A stretch of DNA of 64,000 nt from DASQFI01 sp035633215 (lineage in GTDB: Bacteria > Acidobacteriota > Vicinamibacteria > Vicinamibacterales > SCN-69-37). Shown piece after piece: positions 58,567 to 64,000 of this stretch. The stretch lies in NCBI GenBank assembly GCA_035633215.1, contig DASQFI010000033.1, forward strand, positions 1 through 64,000, read 5' to 3'. Below the pieces are notes generated by a model. It made no database searches. It worked only from the letters and a program-made list of their open reading frames with translations, and had not been told where the DNA came from. Position 1 is the first letter of the stretch. Each line of letters opens with the position of its first letter. The position numbers and the translations under genes are program-made.

Positions 58567-59934
58567 ATGCCCAGCCGGCGGCTTGCTGTTCACTGGCGTG
58601 GAGACGCACCTGACCCCGCACTCAAGACTCGATTCCGCGACGCGAATGTGACGATCGGCGCTGGCCAGGGCGCAGACGCCGCCGCAATCGTCATCTCGAC
58701 GGCGTCCGGCGCGCGGACGCCCACGCCGCCGGAGGGCGAGGCGCCATGGATCTGGCTCTGCGCGTCGCCGCTTTCGGATGCCCGTCGTGTGGAGGCCGCG
58801 CGGCGCGGGGCGTACGAGTCGCTCTGCCGAACCGATCCGGAGGCCCTCGATGATCTGGTCGCGCACGTGCTGGAGTTGGCGGTGCCCCTGCCTGCACCGC
58901 CACCCGACAGCACGCTCGCGCTTTCGAGCCCCGCGGCCCGTGCCGTCGTCCGTCAAGTCGCCCGCGTGGCGCCGACGTCGATGTCGGTGCTCTTTACGGG
59001 CGAGACGGGCACCGGCAAGGAAGTGATGGCCCGTCTCACGCACGCGTGGTCGCCGCGGAAAGCCAAACCGTTCGTGCCCATCAACTGCGCCGCGATTCCG
59101 AACGAGCTGATGGAAGCGGAGCTGTTCGGCTACGCGCGGGGTGCGTTCTCGGGCGCCGTGCAACGTTATGACGGGCAGTTGATGGCGGCCGAAGGAGGGA
59201 CGGTCTTCCTCGACGAAGTGGACGACACCTCACCCGAGACGCAGGTCAAGCTCCTCCGCGTCCTCGAGGATCGCGTCGTCAGCCGGCTCGGCGAGAACGT
59301 CTGGCATCAAGTGGACTTTCGACTGCTGGCGGCGACGAACCGGGACCTGGCGCCGCTCATCGAAGCGGGACTGTTCGGTCAGGATCTGTATGAACGCCTG
59401 GCGATCATCACCATCCGGCTGGTGCCGCTCCGCGAGCGCCTCGACGACCTCCCGCAGCTGGCCGGACACGTCATGGCGCGCTTCGCGCGCGAGCAGAAGC
59501 GATCGCCAGTCACCGGCATTCGGCCGGCCGCGCTGCGTGCGCTCCAGGCGTATCCGTGGCCCGGCAACATTCGCGAGCTCCGGAACGTGCTGTTCGAGAC
59601 ACTCGTGTACAAGCGCGGCGGGACCGAGATCATGCTCTCGGATCTGCCGAAACGAATCCTGACGCGGTCGAGCGGCGGCGCCGATTCGGTGACCGATCGC
59701 GCGGCGGTCGCGCGCAAGATCGCGCGGGGCACCATGAATCTGCGGGCCGAAGTGGCCGCGCTCGAGCGTCTGGCGCTGGACGAAGCGCTCCACCGCACCG
59801 GCGGCAATGCCGCCGAGGCGGCCCGGCTGCTCGGTCAGGTTGGCCGCGGCCTCGCGCGCGACCCAGGCGGAACGGTTCGGGCGATGATGCGACGGCTGGC
59901 GAAAGTTGCCCGGAGGCCCGAGCCGAGAGAATAG
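58567..59934 (+). CDS. Sigma-54-dependent transcriptional activator (AAA+), no classical receiver domain
   Basis: 455 residues. An N-terminal segment of about 115 residues without a recognisable receiver or PAS domain, then the sigma-54 activator core: LFTGETGTGKEVMARL (Walker A), GYARGAFSGAVQRYDGQLMAAEGGTVFLDEVDD (L1-loop GAFSGA instead of the canonical GAFTGA, then Walker B), VDFRLLAATNRDL (sensor I), YERLAIITIRLVPLRER and AYPWPGNIRELRNVL (sensor II). A Fis-like C-terminal helix-turn-helix follows (DEALHRTGGNAAEAARLL). It drives sigma-54 promoters. The T-to-S change is conservative but affects the residue that touches sigma-54. Confidence 0.93.
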   Translation: MPSRRLAVHWRGDAPDPALKTRFRDANVTIGAGQGADAAAIVISTASGARTPTPPEGEAPWIWLCASPLSDARRVEAARRGAYESLCRTDPEALDDLVAHVLELAVPLPAPPPDSTLALSSPAARAVVRQVARVAPTSMSVLFTGETGTGKEVMARLTHAWSPRKAKPFVPINCAAIPNELMEAELFGYARGAFSGAVQRYDGQLMAAEGGTVFLDEVDDTSPETQVKLLRVLEDRVVSRLGENVWHQVDFRLLAATNRDLAPLIEAGLFGQDLYERLAIITIRLVPLRERLDDLPQLAGHVMARFAREQKRSPVTGIRPAALRALQAYPWPGNIRELRNVLFETLVYKRGGTEIMLSDLPKRILTRSSGGADSVTDRAAVARKIARGTMNLRAEVAALERLALDEALHRTGGNAAEAARLLGQVGRGLARDPGGTVRAMMRRLAKVARRPEPRE

Positions 59935-59963
59935 GATCGTTGCACCTGCACAGGAGGTGCACT

Positions 59964-60530
59964 TTGCAAAACAGACTGATCCTGGTTGCCGCTGTTCTGG
60001 CGGCTGGTACGTTCTCCCCGAGCTTCAGCTCGGTGGGCGCCGTGGGCGCGAGCAATGGCGATACCGTGCTGTTGATCGACGACTGCGATCCCGACGCCGA
60101 CTGGGGCGCGGTGGGTGGCTGTCAGCCAGGCCACAATGACGGCAACGTCACGCTGGCCGAATTCAATCTCTTGGTCTCGTCGCCGTTGTCACTCAGCCCG
60201 GTGTTCGTGGGCCATCCGTCCTGGCGCAACGAGCCAGGCTACCTCACGGTCCAGCTTGGCGACCGCATCAAGGTCCGAAACTACGGCGGCAGAAACCACA
60301 CGTTCACAAAGGTCGCGCAGTTCGGAGCGGGCGTCGCGCCCGCGCCGCCGCTCAATGCCGGATTCAACGTCGCTCCGGAGTGTGCGACTCGGGAGGTCGT
60401 CGCGCCGGGCGATCGGGCGGAGGCGGAAGGCCTGAGCGCCGCTGGTGGCGGCGTGAATCGTTATCAGTGTTGTTTCCACCCGTGGATGCGGACCGTGATC
60501 AAGGTGGCTGACAACAACAGCCAGCGCTAA
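59964..60530 (+). CDS. Exported cupredoxin-like (blue copper) protein
   Basis: 188 residues from a TTG that follows a perfect aggaggtgc site; upstream frame continuation is a shadow of the previous gene. Signal peptide (LILVAAVLAAGTFSPSF). The mature part has a type-1 copper set: RNHTFTKV (His ligand) and YQCCFHPWM (Cys, His, Met ligands in C-x2-H-x2-M spacing). This fits plastocyanin/azurin-like electron carriers. A segment before it (DDCDPDADWGAVGGCQPGHNDGNVTL) is unusual, Asp/Cys/His-rich. The gene may respond to the upstream activator, but no sign of that is visible. Confidence 0.88.
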   Translation: MQNRLILVAAVLAAGTFSPSFSSVGAVGASNGDTVLLIDDCDPDADWGAVGGCQPGHNDGNVTLAEFNLLVSSPLSLSPVFVGHPSWRNEPGYLTVQLGDRIKVRNYGGRNHTFTKVAQFGAGVAPAPPLNAGFNVAPECATREVVAPGDRAEAEGLSAAGGGVNRYQCCFHPWMRTVIKVADNNSQR

Positions 60531-60800
60531 CGAAGATCGAGGCGGGAATGTCCCCCATCCCGCTTTCGTGTCCAGGTCGCCTTCCGCACAAGAGCATCCG
60601 CATTCCGCTTTAGAGAAGAATCGCGCGTCCTTCCTTTTTCCCGCACGCGCTCCCGTTCCAAACGGCAGTCCTCTTGCAGACGTGAACGTTGGGCCGCGTC
60701 CGGGAGAAATCATGTTCGCCCGTGGCGATTCAGGGCCACGCTTCATGCGGCGGTTGCGCGTTCGGGCAGTTCCTCGCTACCCTCCCGCTGGGAGCCCACC
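60531..60800. other. Gap of 270 bp: weak terminator near 60541-60566, otherwise nothing recognised
   Basis: ggcggga-atgtccccca-tcccgcttt at 60541-60566 is a short terminator-like hairpin for the cupredoxin gene with a small T run. The remaining bases to the M24 start show no gene or repeat I can support; the ribosome site gggag lies just before the next start. Confidence 0.5.
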
Positions 60801-62297
60801 ATGAGACGCCTGCTTTTCACCGCGATCGGCTTGGCCGTGTGCCTGGCCGCACCCGCCGCCCAACACTACCAGTCTGACTTCCCGCCCGATGAATTCCGGG
60901 CACGCTGGAACGGCGTCTTCGATCGCATCGGCGATCAGGCGGTCGCCGCGGTGCAGGGCGTGCCGATGACCAACGGCTACCAGCTGCCGCGACAGCACAA
61001 CAATTTCTACTACCTCTCCGGCATCGAGACGCCCGGCAGTTACATCGTGCTCGACGGGCGGGCGCGCAAAGTCACGCTGTATTTGCCACCGCGTAACGCC
61101 GCGCTGGAGGCCGCCGAAGGCAAGGTGCTCTCTGCTGACGATGCTGAACTCGTCAAGAAGCTGACGGGCGCCGACGATGTGTTGTCCACGGCGATGATGA
61201 CGGACAACAACTGGCCAGTCGGCGCCACTGGCGGGCGCGGAGGGGGCGGCGGGGGCGATCGTGGCGCGCCGGCGGGCCCGCGCGTGCAGGCGATCTACGC
61301 CGAGTTCGAGCCGCCCGAAGCGTACGCCCAGAGCCGTGGGGAGCTACGCACCGGCGATCGATCGATTCTGAACGACCCGTTCGACGGACGGTTCCCGCGA
61401 CAACAGCAGTTCGTCGCGCGGCTCACCGGCCGCGCGCCCGAAATCCGCAACCTCAACCCGATTCTCGACGAACTCCGCAGCGTGAAGAGCGCACGCGAGA
61501 TCGCGCTCGTTCGCAAGGCCTCGGAGCTGGCCGGTCTCGGGATGATGGAGGCGATCCGGAGCACCGAGCCGGGCGTGAGGGAGTACCAGCTCGAAGCGGC
61601 GGCGCGGTACGTGTTCATCGTGAATGGCGCGCGGATGGACGCGTATCGATCGATCACCGCCGCTGGCAACGTGAACATCAACAACATGCACTACTACCGG
61701 AACACCGACGAGCTCAAGGACGGCGACTGGGTGCTCATGGACTACGCGCCGGACTTCCGGTACTACGTGAGCGATATCGGCCGGATGTGGCCCGTGAACG
61801 GCACGTACGCGCCGTGGCAGCACGAGCTGCTGCAGTTCGTCCTCGACTACCGAAACGCGGTGATGACCCGGATTCGGCCCGGTGTCACGACGACCGCAAT
61901 TCGCGAAGAAGCCACAAAAGCGATGGACGCCGTCTTCGCCCGAACGAAGTTCTCGAAGCCGGAGTACGAACAAGCCGCGCGCGCGCTCGTGTCGACCGGT
62001 GGTGGCGTGTTCTCGCACGGCGTCGGCCTGGCCGTGCACGACGTCGGCGGCTACCAGGGCGGGCCGCTCAGGCCGGGCCACGTGTTCTCGGTCGATCCGC
62101 AGCTCTGGGTCCGTGGTGAAGGTCTGTACGTCCGCTACGAAGACACGATCGTCGTGACCTCGACCGGCTACGAGAACTTCACGGACTTCCTGCCGGCGGA
62201 GCTCGACGCGCTGCAGAAACTCACACGCGAGAAAGGAATCGTGCAGATGTTCCCGGCGTTGATTGAGACGCCGGAGCGGTTTCAGATCAAGCGGTAA
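60801..62297 (+). CDS. Exported M24-family metallopeptidase (Xaa-Pro aminopeptidase type)
   Basis: 498 residues. Signal peptide (LLFTAIGLAVCLAAPAAQ). N-terminal aminopeptidase-P-like domain (DRIGDQAVAAVQGVPMTNGYQL, FYYLSGIETPGSYIVLDG), a Gly-rich insertion around 140-155, then the pita-bread domain with metal ligands: MDYAPDFRYYVSDIG (two Asp, near 314 and 325), SHGVGLAVHDVGGY (His near 406), VDPQLW (Asp in place of the usual Glu), and YEDTIVVT (Glu). It should remove N-terminal residues before proline in the periplasm. The Glu-to-Asp change is conservative. Confidence 0.93.
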   Translation: MRRLLFTAIGLAVCLAAPAAQHYQSDFPPDEFRARWNGVFDRIGDQAVAAVQGVPMTNGYQLPRQHNNFYYLSGIETPGSYIVLDGRARKVTLYLPPRNAALEAAEGKVLSADDAELVKKLTGADDVLSTAMMTDNNWPVGATGGRGGGGGGDRGAPAGPRVQAIYAEFEPPEAYAQSRGELRTGDRSILNDPFDGRFPRQQQFVARLTGRAPEIRNLNPILDELRSVKSAREIALVRKASELAGLGMMEAIRSTEPGVREYQLEAAARYVFIVNGARMDAYRSITAAGNVNINNMHYYRNTDELKDGDWVLMDYAPDFRYYVSDIGRMWPVNGTYAPWQHELLQFVLDYRNAVMTRIRPGVTTTAIREEATKAMDAVFARTKFSKPEYEQAARALVSTGGGVFSHGVGLAVHDVGGYQGGPLRPGHVFSVDPQLWVRGEGLYVRYEDTIVVTSTGYENFTDFLPAELDALQKLTREKGIVQMFPALIETPERFQIKR

Positions 62298-62300
62298 GAA

Positions 62301-62438
62301 GGGCAAAGGGCAGAGGGCAAAGGGCAAAAACAAGGGCAAAGGAGCAAGGGGCAAGGAGGCGCTTTCGATAAAAGGCTTTGCCTTCCTCTTTACGCTTTCC
62401 CCTCTCCTTGCCCTTTGCCCTCTGCCCTTTGCCCTTTT
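62301..62438. repeat. Heptanucleotide array with near-perfect mirror arm, between convergent genes
   Basis: Left arm gggcaaa-gggcaga-gggcaaa-gggcaaa (62301-62328) and further degenerate copies. The mirror arm ttgccct-ttgccct-ctgccct-ttgccct (62408-62435) ends ttttct. 27 of 28 bases of the left arm can pair with the right arm. A central piece contains ggcgctttcgataaaaggctttgcc. It would make a strong bidirectional terminator for the M24 and dihydropyrimidinase genes. Confidence 0.9.
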
Positions 62439-63815
62439 CTAGGCGCGTGAATTGCGCTTCAGGAACGCGCCGGCCCCCGCCTTTCCGACGAACTTCCCGC
62501 CGTCGATGATGATCCGGCCGCGCGAAAGCACGGTGTCGGTCACGCCCGTGACCTCCCTGCCCTCGTACGGGTTGTAGTCCACTTTCATGTGGTGTGTGCG
62601 CGCCGAGAGCGTCATCGACTTGTTCGGGTCGAAGACCACGATGTCTGCGTCCGAGCCGGGGGCGATGGTCCCTTTGCGGGGGAACAGCCCGAAAATCTTT
62701 GCCGGTGACGTGGACGTCAGCTCGACGAAGCGGTTGAGCGAGATGCGGCCCGTCCGCACGCCGCCGTCGTAGACGAGGCTCATGCGCGTCTCGATGCCGG
62801 GCGCGCCGTTCGGGATCTTCGAGAAGTCGCCCTCGCCCATCGTCTTCTGTTCCTTCATGCAAAAGGGACAGTGATCGGTCGAGATCGCCTGCAGGTCGTT
62901 GAACGCCAGACCGCGCCAGAGACGATCCTGTGTGGCCTTCGGGCGGAGGGGCGGGCTCATCACGTATTTCGCGCCCTCGAATCCCGGCTCCTCGTAGTTG
63001 TCATACGAGAGGAACAGATACTGCGGACACGTTTCGGCGTAGGCCGGCAGGCCGCGATCGCGCGCCTCGGTGACCATCTCGAGCGCCTCGGCCGCGGAGA
63101 GGTGCACGATGTAGATCGGCACGTCGGCGATTTCCGCGAGCGCGATCGCCCGATGCGTCGCCTCGGCCTCCGCGCGCGCGGGCCGGGTGAGCGCATGGTA
63201 CTTGGGCGCGGTTTTCCCCTCGGCGAGCGCCTTCTTCACGAGCACGTCGATGACGCCGCCGTTCTCGGCGTGCATGCAGATCGTCCCGCCGTTCTTCCCC
63301 GTCCGCAGCAGCGCCCGGAAAATGCTCGCATCGTCGAGCATGAACACGCCTGGATAGGCCATGAACAACTTGAACGACGTCACGCCCTGGCCGACCAGCG
63401 CGTCCATCTCCTGCTCCACCTGATCGGAGAGGTCCGTGATGATCATGTGGAAGCCGTAGTCGATCGCGGCCTTCCCTTCCGCCTTCTTCATCCACGTCTC
63501 CCAGGCGTGGTGAAGCGTCTCGCCTTTGTACTGGATCGCGAAATCGACAATCGACGTCGTGCCGCCGTGCGCGGCCGCGATGGTGCCCGATTCGAAGTCG
63601 TCGGCCGATTTCGTCCCGCCGAACGGCATGTCGAGATGCGTGTGGACGTCGATACCGCCCGGAAGGACGTATTTACCTGACGCGTCGATCACGCGATCGG
63701 CCGGCATCGTGAGCGACGTGCCGATCGTCGTGATGCGATCCTGCTCGATGAAGACGTCGCCCTTGTAGAGATCGCTGGCCGTGACGATCGTGCCGTTCTT
63801 GATCAGCACGCTCAT
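62439..63815 (-). CDS. hydA: Dihydropyrimidinase
   Basis: 458 residues. Metal-dependent amidohydrolase fold: PGGIDVHTHLDMPFG (His pair), TSFKLFMAYPG (carboxylated Lys), CMHAENGG (His), YIVHLSAAEALE (His), AISTDHCPFCM (Asp) and PAKIFGLFPRKGTIAPGSDADIVVFDP. Opens the ring of dihydrouracil/dihydrothymine to N-carbamyl-beta-amino acids in reductive pyrimidine catabolism, and can act on hydantoins. Its start overlaps the stop of the upstream beta-ureidopropionase gene (ATGA), giving a two-step operon. Convergent with the M24 gene. Confidence 0.96.
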   Translation of the reverse strand: MSVLIKNGTIVTASDLYKGDVFIEQDRITTIGTSLTMPADRVIDASGKYVLPGGIDVHTHLDMPFGGTKSADDFESGTIAAAHGGTTSIVDFAIQYKGETLHHAWETWMKKAEGKAAIDYGFHMIITDLSDQVEQEMDALVGQGVTSFKLFMAYPGVFMLDDASIFRALLRTGKNGGTICMHAENGGVIDVLVKKALAEGKTAPKYHALTRPARAEAEATHRAIALAEIADVPIYIVHLSAAEALEMVTEARDRGLPAYAETCPQYLFLSYDNYEEPGFEGAKYVMSPPLRPKATQDRLWRGLAFNDLQAISTDHCPFCMKEQKTMGEGDFSKIPNGAPGIETRMSLVYDGGVRTGRISLNRFVELTSTSPAKIFGLFPRKGTIAPGSDADIVVFDPNKSMTLSARTHHMKVDYNPYEGREVTGVTDTVLSRGRIIIDGGKFVGKAGAGAFLKRNSRA

Positions 63816-64000
63816 GGCTGCTGCTCCGCCATCGGCGCGTACGTCTCCGGGCGGCGATCGCGGTAGAACTGCCAGACGCGTCGAACGTCTTCGATCATGT
63901 CCAGGTCCATCTCGGCCGTGATGAGCTCGTCCTTGTCCTCGGATGCAACCGCCAGGAAATTGCCGCGCGGGTCGACAAAGTACGACGACCCGTAGAAGCG
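63812..64000 (-). CDS. Beta-ureidopropionase / nitrilase-family amidohydrolase, C-terminal part only
   Basis: 62 C-terminal residues, with the rest beyond the right edge. RFYGSSYFVDPRGNFLAVAS is the nitrilase-superfamily ending, then ELITAEMDLDMIEDVRRVWQ and FYRDRRPETYAPM, typical of beta-ureidopropionase (N-carbamyl-beta-alanine amidohydrolase). The TGA overlaps the dihydropyrimidinase ATG. It would carry out the step after dihydropyrimidinase, releasing beta-alanine, CO2 and ammonia. Beta-alanine is also a substrate of PanC, whose gene is at the other end of the window. Confidence 0.88.
   Translation of the reverse strand, partial: RFYGSSYFVDPRGNFLAVASEDKDELITAEMDLDMIEDVRRVWQFYRDRRPETYAPMAEQQP

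Noticed and set aside
1..64000. Search for tRNA, rRNA, known riboswitches, transposases and integrases.
   Set aside because: No cloverleaf, rRNA-like or transposase-like sequence was recognised. Absence cannot be proven without tRNAscan/Infernal; short RNA genes may have been missed.

Overview
The window is high-GC DNA from a Gram-negative, free-living bacterium, most likely an Acidobacteriota of the class Vicinamibacteria (subdivision 6). This is inferred from gene content, not from a marker gene. It holds three Oar-like TonB-dependent receptors with an N-terminal carboxypeptidase-regulatory domain, three ADOP-type (MacB/FtsX-duplicated) permeases, a DUF3309 peptide, a PhoD phosphatase, many exported enzymes, and several ECF sigma factors paired with membrane anti-sigma proteins. 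I see no rRNA, tRNA, CRISPR array, transposase or prophage gene. Three genes carry single-site frameshifts with intact coding on both sides, which suggests a draft or metagenome assembly, recent gene decay, or both.

Layout. 1-4 kb: an ECF sigma/anti-sigma pair (the anti-sigma carries a DUF4349 domain and runs off the left edge), then a pantothenate operon read leftwards (a DUF2520 Rossmann protein that may be a PanG-type ketopantoate reductase, panC, panB). 4-10 kb: a DUF3500 protein, an ADOP permease, a cyclophilin and small envelope or stress proteins. 10-17 kb: a metallophosphoesterase, an exported protein with kinase-like catalytic motifs, a very large subtilase fused to a GH30-like glycosidase, an exported HpcH/HpaI-type aldolase and an RRM protein. 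17-29 kb: PhoD, PPK2, a D-lactate/glycolate-type FAD oxidase, TonB receptor 1, a YbhB-like protein, a DUF1028 protein, a metallophosphoesterase remnant and MgtE. 29-41 kb: ADOP 2, a cupin protein, YCII plus a frameshifted ECF sigma factor, a beta-barrel protein, a LolA-like protein, a TPR lipoprotein, a choice-of-anchor-I protein and a sorbosone-dehydrogenase-like protein. 41-46 kb: a four-gene operon (secreted JAMM-like protein, ECF sigma, anti-sigma, secreted Gly-rich protein), a VapBC-type module with a perfect operator, and a PLC-like phosphodiesterase. 46-57 kb: TonB receptor 2, ADOP 3 and TonB receptor 3. 57-64 kb: an SPFH/flotillin-like protein divergent from a sigma-54 activator, an exported cupredoxin, an M24 peptidase, and dihydropyrimidinase with the end of a beta-ureidopropionase gene (reductive pyrimidine catabolism).

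The most unusual feature is between the genes. At least ten intergenic spaces hold short tandem repeats with a 7- or 8-nt period. The unit sequence differs at each locus, and at several loci the repeats are arranged as two mirror-image arms that would fold into a long hairpin. Two further families of long inverted repeats are also present: one carries GGGGACGGG at its ends, the other starts with a TAGGGCGG or TAGGCCGG end. These elements abut or overlap start and stop codons, supply the C-terminus of one protein, and show compensatory differences between the two arms. Together they look like a heavily active REP/STRR-type intergenic repeat system.
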